Positions 10,667 through 23,154 of a DNA stretch of 64,000 bases are shown here, one piece after another. The position numbers and the translations under genes are program-made. Position 1 is the first letter of the stretch, and each line of letters begins with the position of its first letter. The notes below the pieces were generated by a model. The model saw only the letters and a program-made list of their open reading frames with translations. It ran no database searches and was not told the origin of the DNA. The DNA comes from Phytophthora colocasiae. Its lineage: Eukaryota > Oomycota > Peronosporomycetes > Peronosporales > Peronosporaceae. The DNA lies in contig JAGKQI010000062.1 of NCBI GenBank assembly GCA_018806915.1, positions 186,001 through 250,000 on the forward strand, written 5' to 3'.

Positions 10667-11433
10667 AAGCTACTACACAACAAGAGGATTGTTTTCAGAG
10701 CATACATTTCATATTGTTGTTTTAATCCAAAGCTTGAAAATCACCTGTACGTAGAAGTCGAACAAAATGCTACTGTCGAAAATTCGGCACGTATCATAGA
10801 TGGTGAGTTACTGTCTGCACGTTGAAGTGTTTGATGCTGTGGCTCGTGCCAACTGCATCAATAGTGATCAACGTCGAAGATGGGGAAATGGACACGGAAG
10901 AGAGATCTCCACTCTCCATTTCGACTTTCCTGTACAAAGTTGCAGGACAAACACTCACGGAAGGATGACAAATGTTCTCCTTCGCGTCATTTCCATCTTT
11001 ACGGTACTTTTTGCTCCGATAGCAGCTCAAGACACGAACTGGCCAGGGTTACAGTTCGAATTTTCCATCAAGCGGACTTCGATGAAGATTTTCGGCCAGG
11101 AAATGTTCTCGATGACCGCCAACCCTGTCCTTTCAGATGACAATTCAAGAGTACTTTACGATACGTTTGCATCGTTCACAGAGGGAACCAACCAGTACAA
11201 TTACACTCAAGTCAACGGCGTCTCCTTTATCTCCAGAAAAATAGGGAATAACTCGGTGTCAACCTGTCTGGGATCGAAACCTGAACATTTACCTCCCATC
11301 AACGCCATTGTGACTGGAATTAACGCCGCTACTGGAAGTGACACGAGCTCTATCCGATGTTCAATTGGGAATCAGTACCAGACTTTTATCAATGGCATCT
11401 CCTTCACGTTGTGTGTGACTGGATCGAGGTTAA

Positions 11434-14400
11434 CCCCTCGGTTCCCAACGTCGTAACATACGCCATAGCAAAATCATTATGTCGTAAGTTACGACATAGC
11501 GCGATTAACAATAGAAAATGGCTCGGGCCATACTTTAATCAAGTCAAATTTGGAGCATAAGATGCTACAGGTGATTTGGAACACCTTCAGATCACAGGAC
11601 TTTAATATCTTGAAGATTTGAAACCGGGAAAAAAATCCAGGTGCCAACAGCCACGCAAACCATTCATTTAAGAATTAGCTCGATGGCGCGCATCCGGTCA
11701 ACCAGCAGAACAAAGGAATCCGCCGCCGAGGTGGCACGTGACATCGATTTTGGACATTTCTGGCGTCAACTGAAGGCTGTGGGTTGGTCCACGAAACGAC
11801 CAAGTGGGTTAGCTCGGGAATGGAGCTACTCGAGTCCTGATGGCGCACAGGTTTTGTAGGCGAGAGTGCAGTAGTCGAATACGCGCTCAAAGCTGGTTTG
11901 CTGAATCGTGAGGACGAGATGAGCGAGTTAGAAGAGACGAGTGACAAGGAAGAAAACGCAGAGGACCCTGTGCGCGCCTCTCAGATCAACACGAATACGG
12001 AGCTTTCACAGAATACATTGGACAATTTGTTCGGACCGGAGTCGAGTTCGCCTGAGGATGTTGATCTTTCCCAGCACGCCGTTTCGAGGGCGTTTGATCT
12101 TCTACCTGGCGACATACAAGTTGATGAGTCGCACCAGAAGCTGTCGCGGGCTTGCAGATGCTGTCTGGGGCTTCAGTGTCGATAGTGATGCTGATCGAGA
12201 CGTGGAACCCGCAGTTTCTAGACGAGTACTACGGTCACGGGTTGACGTGAAGGTGGACGTCAACATCGTTCCAGACGACGAGAATTGTAGCTCGTATGAG
12301 AGCTTCAGCTCCGGTGAGAGTGACGACGGATGCATTGATGACTTCGACGATGAAAATCCTGAGTCGATGACTACGGTAGCGAATGAAGGTGATGTTCTAT
12401 CCGATGATGACGCGGTCCAGATGGACAAAGCTTTCATTGCTTCTCTCAACATGGACAAATCAGATAAAGATTCATTGAAACAGCGAGAGGCAGCGTTGCG
12501 TGCCATGGAGTGGTCTTCCGTATCTTCAGAGTTTGAGCAAGACATGCCTGCATACCCCGGGTTGAGAACGAAGAGGCGCGACCAGTCCCCGAACTTCTAG
12601 CGGTTGCCCACTCACCACTTCTCACTCTCTTCTACTTCATGCCTAAGTCACTGTGGGTCATGATCTGCGATGAAACAAACCGTTACAACCTTCAGCAAAT
12701 TGACAAACGCGCTCAAGCGATTCAAGCAAGGCAGCCGAGTCATCGCTGTGAGACGATCAAACAAATTCGTAGGCGCTTGAAGATGAAGAAGGGATACCAG
12801 ACCCATGAAATTTTTGCAGATGATCGGGCTTCTAGTCGCGCGCATGTTGTGCCCTCAGCAACGCTTCACTGCTCACTGGTCCATGGTTGAAGATGGTGCA
12901 GTTCCAGCTGGAACTTTCGGACGGTACATGGCACGTAACCGTTGCCAGGATATACTTCGCGATCTGCACTTCACTGACAATGAAGCAGAAAGAAACCGAG
13001 ACAAGCTTTGGAAGCTTCGCCCTGTGTGTGACAAGATACAGGAACGTTTCCTTGCCGGATGGACTCTATCTTCTTCATTTTCTTTTGATGAAGGTGTCCT
13101 GCCCTCCACATCTAGACGTAACACTACCCGCATGTTTATGCCTGACAAGCCCCATCGTTATGGGTCAAAGATATTTATGATGTGCGACTCTAGAAGTGCC
13201 TACTGCCACAGGTTTGTTGTGTTATGTCGTAACCCTCGACGTTGATGCAAGTATCTAACTGTGAATGTCGTAACTGCCTAGATTCGAGCTGTATGCGGGT
13301 AAACGCAATGGAGGTGACGGCGCAACTGCATCTGTTGACAACAAGACTGGAGCGGCGGCAGTTATTCGAAAACTTGAAAATCGTCCTAGACAGTGCTAAT
13401 GGGAGGCTCCGTGGCATGTTGTCGTTATCGACAGATTCTATTCGTCTGTCTTACTTGCCGTTGAACTGCTCCGAATGAATGTGTACGTGATTGGCACAGT
13501 GATGACCAACCGCCTTGGGTTCGACAAGGCCGTGAAGGAGTCGCGACAGACGCGTCCTGCAAACATTCCAAGAGGCTCATTCACTTTCTCACGCTCTGTA
13601 TCCGTTCCGAGTTTAGTCTTATTTCACTGGTGGGATCGAAAACCTGTGCACTACTTGTGCACAGAGGCAACAATACTTCAGCTACGATTGGAAGGAAGAT
13701 CAAGCAGATCGGCGATATCACTGTACCTTGTCCAGCCGCTGTTTCTGACTACCAACGAGGTATGGGCGGAGTTGATGTCCATGATCAACTCCGCCTCCAG
13801 CGGTATTCGCTTCAGATGTCTACAAAGTTTGTCAAGTACTACAAAAGTCTCTTTTTTGGGCTTCGTAGACCTTGCCTTAGTGAACTCGTACATATCACAT
13901 CGAGAGACGGCAAGGATCTTTGGGAGAAATACCATGTCCAGGTGTGAATGGTATCGCGTCCTACAAAACCAGCTCCTGCAATTGAAACCAGCGGACTTTG
14001 CTGGCGTGGTGGTGACGCCGCCACCTACAATTCAGAAGCGCAAGCGCGCGATTCGGGTCGTCCATGCTCCGGAGCAATCTGAAGATTGGGTGACGGTGAG
14101 TGGAATTCAGAAACGTCGTCAACGCTCATGCAAAGTCTGTGCTTTGCTTCGCACAGCAGAAGAAGAAATCGTTCGCGACTACGTACTTCTGTGAGCGCTG
14201 CTCGCTCGACGATGCGAAACTTTGGCTCTGCAACAAAATCCGTCGTGAGTACAAGGGAGTAGCAAAGTCATGTTTTGCTATCTGGCATGAGGACTTTGGA
14301 AACGGGGAAACAATTCCACCTACCTTGGGTAAGCGAGTTGTACTGCGTCGTCCTGGTCAACAGGCTGGTGAACGCAAGAAAACTCGACGGGAGCTTCGCC

Positions 14401-14788
14401 TTGAAGTAGGAGAGGAGGATGGCGACGACGAGAAAAGCGACAATGACTGCGAACAGGAGTGACAGGAGGCCTGCGTGTCAATTGATGAGTGTTAGGTAGT
14501 GTCGAGTTGTAATGCACCCTTCCTTGAATTGGTGTACCTTTTGTTGCCATATTCTGCAGTTATGTTCCTGTCTGATCTGAAGTAGTGGCGGGAAGTTACG
14601 ACATTGAGGACTCAATGTGATGGACAAAGGTGTATATTTGACGACATTGAAAATAAAACCTTTTGAAAATTAATACACCGATCTTCATGTCGTGGCTATG
14701 CTTCTTACAAACTCGAAGTAATGTGCGTATGGTGTACTTACGACGTCCATTATCGTGTTATGGTGTATATTTCTTGGGAACCGAGGGG
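11434..14788 (+). mobile_element. Complete piggyBac-like element with TTAA target duplication
   Basis: The borders are TTAA (11430-11433) followed by CCCCTCGGTTCCCAA, and TTGGGAACCGAGGGG followed by TTAA (14789-14792): a perfect 15-bp terminal inverted repeat with the target duplication diagnostic of piggyBac. Length is 3355 bp. Both ends carry further short matches around ACGTCGTAA, possibly subterminal sites. The element sits inside hydrolase copy B. Confidence 0.95.
11683..14461 (+). pseudogene. piggyBac-like transposase (DDE_Tnp_1_7 type), broken
   Basis: Domains in order are an N-terminal FWRQLKAVGWSTKRP block (about 11755), an acidic region (12250-12580), the conserved core (GYQTHEIFAD, FTAHWSMVEDGAVPAGTFGR, SFDEGVLPS, MCDSRSAYCHR), a GT-AG intron at about 13212-13281, then the second catalytic Asp (VVIDRFYSS), and YQRGMGGVDVHDQLR. 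The C-terminus is a Cys-rich zinc ribbon (CKVCALLR, YFCERC). The coding sequence is broken by an in-frame TAA at 13397-13399 and frame changes near 11850, 12600-12800 and 13630, so the element probably cannot supply its own transposase, unless some of the breaks are assembly errors. Confidence 0.85.
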
Positions 14789-15901
14789 TTAACTCTTTAC
14801 GGAGCCGATATGGACATCATAGTGGAGTATCTGGATTATCAGCCAGACATTTCCTCCCCAACGGTGAACAGTGAGTGTATAGCAACCATACTACCCATTC
14901 AAGTTTCAACCGTTGGAAAATCGCTTTTGACTGGAGAATTTCAAGACAAGAGGGTGCTCAAAGCTGAATTTGACTTTACATTTTGGTCCGATGACTCGGA
15001 CGACGGTTCTGAACGCTCTTCAAGTCATCCCGAAGACTCCGAACGTCATTTTTGCTCGTGTAAGTCAACACAACGAGCTTGCATCTTCATTCACGGCATG
15101 GGAATCAATAAAGAAGAGCCTGGTAATGTGGATTCCTTCGGTTATTACTGGGGTAATTTAACTGATCATGCTCCTTGTTGTTCGTCGATTAAGTACGCAG
15201 TGCTGGACACGGTCAACAACTCATGGACAAACGACACGCAACAGTTTAAAGTGTGTGATCGAGCGCTCGCAGTGAGCGAAACAAGCTCCGGCTCTGTGGT
15301 TAAAAACACCATTATTGTCACTCATTCCATGGGCAATTTAATGCTGGCGGGGGCAATCGCTTCTGGCAAATGCAGTTTAGATTCCAGTACATCTTGGGTG
15401 GGTTTAGCTGGCCCAATGAAGGGAAGTATGGGATCAGATTTCGTCCAAGCTTCTTGTGCGGGAGAAACCAACAATTTACTGGAACAAGTGGCCGATATCA
15501 CTGGGAAATGCCCTCCGACGACTGCGTTGGTGTCTTTGGGGTATCAAGGCGAGAGATTCAGCTCTACAGAGCACGATGCAGCGTATACAGCCGCCCAAGA
15601 AGCGTATACAACGAATGTGACGGCGTTAATGTGTAGTGAAGGATATTCTGGATTGGTGTCCAAGTACCAAGCGGAATTTTGGGTCCTTGGGGCCACGGTA
15701 CCTCACAAATCGAGCGATAATGACGGGATGGTTGAATTTGAGAGTTGTGCTGCTGGGATCCCTGCCACTCAGTTTGGAGACACTTGGAGATCGAAATTCT
15801 ACCGGACAAAACTCAATCATTACGACAGTGAATTCTTGTACGGAGATGGACTGCTGAGTGAAGCCAAGATGCCCGTCAAATGGTTTGAATGTTTGTTGTA
15901 G

Positions 15902-16872
15902 ATGATGTGACTGATCTTTGACACAAGCAAGGATTTATAATAGTTACTACTTCTGTCAGGACTGTTCAACATTTACTGAGAACTTTGACAACTTTCAGGA
16001 AGGGATTTCTGACATTACGTGACCTTGTCATGTGGACCTAAAACTGTGGCTTTCCTTCTCATTAACGAGGATGCTGAACGTGGAACCATGTATACATGGT
16101 ACCATCAATTTCAAAGCTTGTTTCGAACTCTGTATCTATCTCTAGCATTGTCTCCATACATTTTCCAAGAGAAATGCACCAGCCTGGAATCCAGAAACGC
16201 TATATCGTGACGTTACATCCACCACTTGGCCTGGGATGAGTAGTTCTCACTAGGAAAGTACTAGTACTAAGTATAATTCTACAAGAAGAATCTCCCAGAA
16301 CTGTAAGAACTTTCGTCGTACTGACGTGAAACATGTCTATCAAAGAACATTATGCGACTGTGTACTGTCCGTACTGTACAACATCTAGTTCTGGCCAATT
16401 TTCTAGGGATCACAACGATCCCGTTATCCAGGGATTGTCACTAAAGTCGTTCTACTGACACTGTAGTTGCAACTTGATCTAGCACTTTGTTGTTGCTCTG
16501 AATCTAGAATGTACGGATTTCCTCTCTTTGCAGCCTCGGTACTCGTGTATGGACTTGGTGTTCAAAGAAAAAGGCAACAGCGCCTGAAGGAGAGAGAGAA
16601 ATGGCTTTTACACATCATTTTACTTTTCTCGCCTGACGTCCACTCGATGGGAGTCATTACTACAACCTAATTACAACTAGACGATACATCACTGAGAGCA
16701 ACGCAAAGCAGATTTATGTTGCTGGGTAAGCTATTCATGTAAATTTTGCTGGTAAGCTATTCATTCAAAATATTTGAAATTCAAATTTGTCGGTTGTTCT
16801 TAAGTACGACGAGGGACTGCCTCCCATTTTCTCCATAACCCGAGGAAGGGAGAAGGATCGCACGGCGCTGCC
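15902..16872. other. Intergenic region between hydrolase copy B and the MULE gene
   Basis: I see no convincing gene in this stretch. It contains a partial direct repeat (GCTGGGTAAGCTATTCAT and GCTGGTAAGCTATTCAT, near 16721-16765) that may lie near the 5' end of the MULE, but I found no matching inverted copy downstream, so the transposon border stays undefined. Confidence 0.4.
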
Positions 16873-19800
16873 ATGGGGAAGCTGTACAAGCAGCAACAGA
16901 CCCAAGTCATACCTAATATGAAGGGAAAGAAGAAGCCACAGGCGGACAATGTGGGTAATGCAGGTAAGCTACAGCAACACCAGTCAATAGTAGTATAAGT
17001 GCTAATTCTTGGTTACAGAACGTCGTGCCAGTTTGCGTCCTCGGGGGCGCATTGACTATCTGGTGGCTAACCAAGGCATCACAAAGGACAATCTAAATGA
17101 CGAAGACTACATTGATGGATCGAATGGATCGTTAGACTCTGTTCAGGAAGCTGAGCCCGGCTCCAGGGATAACGAAGCGCCCCAAGAAGAAAATGGTGGT
17201 GTTCTAATCGACGACGCAAATGGTGGAGCTTTCGAGGTAGCTACACAAGAAATAGAGGCCGTGGACGGTGCTGAAGAGGTCTGTATGAACGAGTTGAGCT
17301 CCAGCAACGATGATATTGACGGATTAGGCAATGATGGGAGTGTTGCCGCGGCGCTGAACGTTACTAAGAATACTGTAGACACGGGGAACGTAGTGGCTAA
17401 CGTCAACACTACACACCAGACATTACTGACAACAATTTCAGCTTGGGGAGTGCTGAGCAGAAGGCGCATGGGGAGAAGAAGAACGAAGAGAAGAAGAACG
17501 AAGAGAAGAAGAACGAAGAGAAGAACATCGAAGAAAAGGCGCTTGACGAGAAGAAGAACAAAGATATGAACATCGAAGAGAAGGCGCATGAAGAGAAGAA
17601 GAAGAATGAGAAGAGCATCCAAGAGAAGGCGCGTGAAGACGAGAAGGAATACGAGAAAGAGGTCGGCAAGAGTGAAAGCAACATTACGTTGGACAACTTG
17701 TCGGAGAGTGAGAGGACCAGCGACAGGTCGCTTGATTCTGCAACAAAACGTGAAGGTATGCTGTGTTACTTGCTGTGTTGTTTGAGTTTTTGCTACTGTT
17801 GCTAATATAGTCTATGGAAAATCGAGTTACGAGGCGAAGAGGGCTATTTTACCACCGCGATATCCTACAAACAACGTTGCTGAAATACCGTTTGAGAAAA
17901 AGAGACCTCGACCAGTTCAAGAAGAAGTGGATACAGATAGCGATGAGGTGGATCTTTCGTCGAGGCGGAGCAGGACTTGTGAGCCCAATACTTCTGCCGA
18001 TTTTGCTGGGTCTCCGATACGAAAACTTTCTCGCCGCAAAAGTAAAACGTGGGAAGATCGCAAAAAGTTGCTCAAGTCCCACAACTTAGTCGAAAATTTG
18101 GTGCCTGAACTTCCACAGGATACGTTCGATACATGGGAAGCGTTTCACACGATGCTCAAGGAATACGAGCAAAACTTTTTCCTCCACTACCGGATTCGTA
18201 GCTCCGAAACGTGCGCCAAGTTCAACAGGTGATGTAGACTGCTTCGTGAGTTGGATCACTACTACTGATAACTATGTTGTTTGTTCTGTTGCTTCATATG
18301 TTGCTTCATATGGTGCTTCAAATGTTGCTCCGTATGTTGCATCGTATGTTGTTTGTCAATGTTGCTTTAATATTTTAGCACCCACGATGGCATCGCAAAG
18401 ATCCCAGATTATTTTTCGCACAGCTACAAGCGTTTGTGGTGTAGTCACGCCGCCACACAGAAAGGTCGTGGTGCAGGTCGGCGTAGTCATGACCAGCGTT
18501 ATACGGGGTGTGAAGCAAGCTTTGTTGCTCGTGTGGTGAAGGTTTTGAAAGGTGGCATTGCAAAATGGAAGGTTTGCATTGATCGTGAAAAGGAGGTACA
18601 AGTAAACTTTTCTGAGATGATATTTATGATAATCATTTTCTGACCAGTGTTGCTTAGATTTCCAGACACAACCATCGAACAACCAAGACTATATTTGAGT
18701 CGTACCGAGGTGCCAAGTCAATGCCTCTGTCACGCCAAGTCCGTCAAGATCTCGGTCTCCTTGCTGAAATGAAGACAAGCACAGCTGATGTGAATCGCTA
18801 TCTTTCTGATAAACTGGGTGGGTAGCAGACTAGTGCTTCTTGTTCATGTGTATTTACTTTTAATTGAAACTTGATGTGAACGTCTCTTTACGAAACAGAC
18901 ATGACAATTACTCCACAGCAAACACGAAACATGATGCGGCACTTATTGGGGGCTTCAACAACTGAGAGAGTCAAAGTACTGCTGGATTCATTTGCTGAAG
19001 TGGAAGGCAATGATGTGCTTTTTGTCCAAGATCAGATGGACATCACGTGTGTCATTGCAATTCAAACACGTGTACAAAATACCTGTTTTGGACAGTGGGG
19101 AGACACGTTAGTGATGGACTGGACTCACGGTACCAATAACTTGGGGTACCACTTAGGTAGGGCGTTTTATTTATCGTTACTATTATCCTGGACTAACACT
19201 GTTTAAACTTTTTCAGGCAGCCTTCTCGTGACATCAGCTACAGGACGAGGGGTGCCTGTTATTGAGTTTCTTGCCTTGGATCAGAAGGCTACAACCATGG
19301 AGACAATTATTGACTTCTTCAAGCGGCATAATCCGACCTGGGGTAAGATTGAAACTGTCGTTATCGACAAAGATTTTGTCAAATGGCGCGTATTAGAGGC
19401 TCCCTTCCCTGGTACGAAGATCATTCTTTGTCAGTTCCATGCCATCACGTACTGGAGGAAAGTTTGTCGCCGATCCAAGTTCAATTTAAAGGTGTCACAA
19501 CGAGATTTGATGGAAGCAGCATTTGCTAAGCTCGTCTACTGGTAGGTGTTGCTTATTATGTTGCTGCTTTTGTTGCTTACTATGTTGTTTGCTATGTTGC
19601 TTACTATGTTGCTTCAATGAAACTTGACCTATAGCGAAACACAGCGATCGTTCAACTTGGAGTTGGAAGCATTTACAAGAGCTTGCGAGAAGGAGTCTCC
19701 TCAACTACTCCAGTATTTCACAGCAAATTGGAAAACTTGCGACTCCATGTGGGCAAATTACATCAGGGGCAAATACTTTTCTGCGGGAAACACCACAACA

Positions 19801-22420
19801 AACCGGATCGAATCCAATTGGAATCAAGTGAAGCTACTGCTGGGTAAACGTCCACGACTGGATGCAACAATCAGCGGTCTTATGGCTCACCAAACAACAA
19901 TAATTCGACAACTTCTCGCATATATAAGGAAACATTCAACCTCTACGCGACAGGCCGACAGCATTCCGGAATTCCTGGTACGAGTATCGAAGCACCTGAG
20001 TGACGATTGCATGGCTAAAGTTCGTTTCCAATGGGACTACTTCGTGGTGTACTTGGCGGATACAGTTTGCACGAAGAACAGTGGAGTTTTGGGAGAGTGG
20101 AAAATTTGTACGCGGGGCCATACGTACACCTGTAATGACTTCCAGTGGCTGTCTGTTCTACTGTAGCCACCACCTGCCATGCCAGCGCCTGATGTATATT
20201 GCCCAGTGTGTCCATCGATTTGAAAATCTACCGCCGTCTACAATTGCTTTGCGGTGGGATATGCTGGCAATGGCCGACATGGAGAACGAGTTCGTTGAAG
20301 GCATTTCTTCACTTGTAGACGTTCAAGACACGATGAAAGTAGCTGTCGACTCATTTACTCATGACGGTTTAACGCAACCTAGCGTTCCTAACGAGAGAGT
20401 TGAAGAATCACCGCGGACCTTAACAATCCAAGACGCTACAGATGCAACCCAAGAAGCAACATTTGAAGCAACCCAAACAGCAACACTGATAAAGGACCGA
20501 AACAAATGTACTTCTAGGAGCCCCAAGCGCAGCATTCAACGACACAAGACCAAACGCGGCATTGTTTACGTGAAAATCCGCCGTCGAGAGCGAGCCAATG
20601 TAGTTGTTCTGTCTGCTGAGGAAAAATATTGCTACGCTAAAGCGGTATTTGAGCCAGTCATGGAGTATTTATCTGGGTTGTCCAGCCCAGCGTTTTTGTC
20701 TGCTCTTCGCACCTGGAAGGAAACCGTGCGAAATGGACTGCGTGAACATAGTGGAGCTGGAGTTGATGTCTCGGGCATTACCGAAGCAGTTGACGAAACA
20801 GATAGGTCAAATTCGTCTGATGCTGAATCGGAAATTGCACCTGCAGAACTTATTGATACCATGCATTTGATCAAGGGAATGGAGCAACGTAGCGTAATTC
20901 CTTCGCCAGCGGAAACAGTACGATTGGAGAGTGAAAAAGCGCCATCTGAACCAGCTTTGCCTGCCCAAGGTATTACCTACGAGTCTGACACAGGCGCAAC
21001 ACCGCAAAACTTTGCAAGCACAAAAGATGACATGTCTACTGGAGTCGAAGTGATTCGATTGCCGCAACGGAAGCCTCGCCACAACCAGCGGAAGAAACTG
21101 AAACAAGGCACAATAGACAAGAGCGCGAAACCACGAAAACTAGCTGCCATCTCGCTTCCAGACAAACGCATACCTTCTCTGCCCCGTGTGTTGGAGTGGA
21201 CCAGTCACATGGTTGATCCCCATCACGTCAGGGAAATCCTCGCAAACTATCCTTTGATTATGGACGACGAATTCATAGCTGCACGTGACGCTAAGAGCAA
21301 ACGTGAATTTGTTTCAAGTGCTGACTACGAATTCAACTTCGTGATCCCCCACAAACTTGTCATCAAGTTGAAAGCTGTGGTGGAAACTGAGAAGAAAACA
21401 TGTCCAAATTCAATGTTCTTTAATGCTGAAGAAGAGCACGCTGAAGGTACAACAGAAGAAGTCATCGCTTTTATTCCAGGTGGTTCGCCACGTTTTACCA
21501 GGTTAGTAGTATGCTGTGTTGCTTGTTTTGTTGCTAACCGCTTGTGTTGCTTGTTATGTTGATACAGTGCAGCAGTCTACAGGATGTCACAGTACTATAA
21601 TATAATGCGGAAGCTCAGGGCTTGGATTGCAGACGTCGAGTGGGTCCGGTCGACAAGCTGGGGTGATATTCGCTCGCACCCAGAGCTATTCGATGAAGAA
21701 ACGGAAACCGCGGCGTTAAAAAGGCCTCACTTTGTACCGACGCAACATCAACAATTGGCTGATGATGTCGTGAAGACACTTGAGGGATGTTGCTTGAGCT
21801 CAATCTATCGGTTAAGTGGAGGAGAGTGTGCTGTTATGGTGGATAATTTGGTGGGAAGGCTAGCTCGCGACTGTATGCTGAACGATACCGTTCTTGATTT
21901 CGGAATTCGATGCATTGCTGAATCAATTGGCGGTTGCTATGTGCTAAGTCCGTTTGCACCGACATTGGGTTGCCCTCCGCCGCCACAAGCTCCAATATCA
22001 AGCTACAAGAGCGTTGTGCTGCCTGTACACCTGTCCGATATTCATTGGGGCGTCATCATCGCCAGCTTTTCGTACGCTACGACGACACCGACAATTACAC
22101 CATATTTCTATGAGCCATTTTGCTCTACCTCATATCGAGCGTCAATGGAATCGACGTACAAAAGCGTTGTGGGAAAATTCCTGAAGGACTGGCATGCTAA
22201 TTCCATGTCAGATGAAGATGATCCTGTGGTAGAAAAAAGTGCGTGGATAACTGGGCCTAAACAGCCAGATGGAAGTTCATGTGGAGTCTTGGTGATCGCC
22301 CAAGTTTACTCAATGCTGAAGAAGAGCTTCCAATTCTCGAGAACCACTGTAACGAGAAACGACGTAGCTATTATGCGGTTACGAATTATGTGGATGATTT
22401 TACAACTGCCTGAGAGTTAG
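16873..22420 (+). CDS. MULE-type transposase joined to a Ulp1 (C48) cysteine protease
   Basis: An eight-intron gene model can be read from ATG 16873, with GT-AG introns at about 16964-17018, a short one ending near 17442, 17756-17810, 18229-18378, about 18594-18658, 18820-18898, 19156-19216, 19543-19634 and 21502-21567. The product has a disordered acidic N-terminus, a Lys/Glu repeat region (17450-17650), a Cys/His DNA-binding-like region (DYFSHSYKRLWCSHAATQ, about 18390), the MULE catalytic core (MDWTHGTNNLGYH, VVIDKDF, LCQFHAITYWR), and a SWIM zinc finger (CSHHLPCQRLM, about 20163). A long linker leads to a C-terminal Ulp1-like protease with HW in VHLSDIHWGVII and the Gln/Cys pair in KQPDGSSCGVLV; the usual acidic site reads YFYEPF (Glu). 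One frameshift near 20150, within the SWIM finger, breaks the protein. Such SUMO-protease fusions are known in MULEs of plants and oomycetes. Confidence 0.8.
18229..18378 (+). repeat. Intron filled with degenerate TATGTTGCTTC repeats
   Basis: This GT-AG intron of the MULE gene is made largely of imperfect units such as CATATGTTGCTT, CATATGGTGCTT, CAAATGTTGCTC and CGTATGTTGCAT. Related repeats occupy the introns at 19543-19634 and 21502-21567 and, in the form ATGCTG, the relic intron near 9133-9257. Confidence 0.8.
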
Positions 22421-22528
22421 CACGAGGGCGAACAAAGTTGCTAGAGAAGTTGCTGGGACTGACATTGAACTCTTTGGTGACGGTACCCACTTAAGAAAAT
22501 TGAATTTCGTCTCAACATACATATTGGC

Positions 22529-22969
22529 TCAACTTTCGTCTAGTAAAGCGTTGCAGGATTCCTCCAGCGCTATAGGGTAAGACATAATATAGCCTGCGCT
22601 GCGAATTGGGACGCCAGCTGCGGTAGTGATGCGTGTTGTTTCTTGTTTCTCTCGGGAAATTAGCATAGCCAACTCATCATGCGCATTAAGAATCTTCAGC
22701 GAGTACTTCGACATTTTCTCGAGCTTTTCTTCCATTTCTGAAAGGTGTTGAAGTCGGGACCGCAAAAGCCGGTGGCAAATAGCTGCTCGGTGGCTTCGAG
22801 GGGCGTCTGGTTCAGCGCTCGCAGTTGCCTGTGGGTCTGGGATCGCTGTATTATCTTCAGGACCACGAGGGCTGGCGCAGCCTCTGGTGGTATCTTCGTT
22901 CATGTTTGTTTTTGAAACAGCTGCTCTCAGGTATTTGCAAAATTCACGTTTACAATCGGTAACTTTCAA
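22529..22969 (-). CDS. Small ORF with predicted helical C-terminus, convergent to the MULE gene
   Basis: A 146-residue ORF lies on the opposite strand just after the transposase-protease gene. A second ATG at 22903 (MNEDTTRGCASPRG) is the more natural start because the first 22 residues look like upstream sequence. The first half is polar and Pro-rich; the second half (RLQHLSEMEEKLEKMSKYSL) is helical and coiled-coil-like. I recognise no family. It may be an accessory gene carried by the MULE, since nothing else separates the two. Confidence 0.4.
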   Translation of the reverse strand: MKVTDCKREFCKYLRAAVSKTNMNEDTTRGCASPRGPEDNTAIPDPQATASAEPDAPRSHRAAICHRLLRSRLQHLSEMEEKLEKMSKYSLKILNAHDELAMLISREKQETTRITTAAGVPIRSAGYIMSYPIALEESCNALLDES

Positions 22970-23154
22970 TGTTGCACTAATATCTTCAAGAATATTTTAC
23001 GCCACTGGCTCTATTCATCAATCTTGTGTTGTTTGTTAAGTCGCTTGTTAAGTCATAAGTCCTCCATATGTTGCTGCAAGACGTGTCGTCTTGTCGGTAT
23101 TAGGTTGTAGTAACGCCGTCCGAACTCGATTGCGCCAGAAAGTATTTTACCGAG

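Larger units (their letters stand above)
10965..15901 (+). pseudogene. Secreted alpha/beta-hydrolase family, copy B, split by a piggyBac-like element
   Basis: The 5' part (10965-11433) encodes a signal peptide (MTNVLLRVISIFTVLFAPIA) and the N-terminal domain. The 3' part (14793-15901) resumes with LYGADMDIIVEYLDYQ and contains CIFIHGMG (oxyanion region), VTHSMGNLMLAGA (nucleophile elbow, Ser), DNDGMVEFESC and LNHYD. A 3355-bp transposon with duplicated TTAA separates them. The two parts join in the same frame with total coding length 1578 bases, matching intact paralogs (516-523 residues). The interruption therefore looks recent, with no further lesions in the host gene. The substrate is unknown; the fold suggests a lipase or esterase. 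Confidence 0.9.

Noticed and set aside
16400..16680. Short ORF 16467-16670
   Set aside because: No homology-like pattern, no initiation context and poor composition; probably chance.
17143..17696. Minus-strand ORFs rich in Phe and Ser
   Set aside because: They are antisense to the Lys/Glu repeat exon of the MULE gene.
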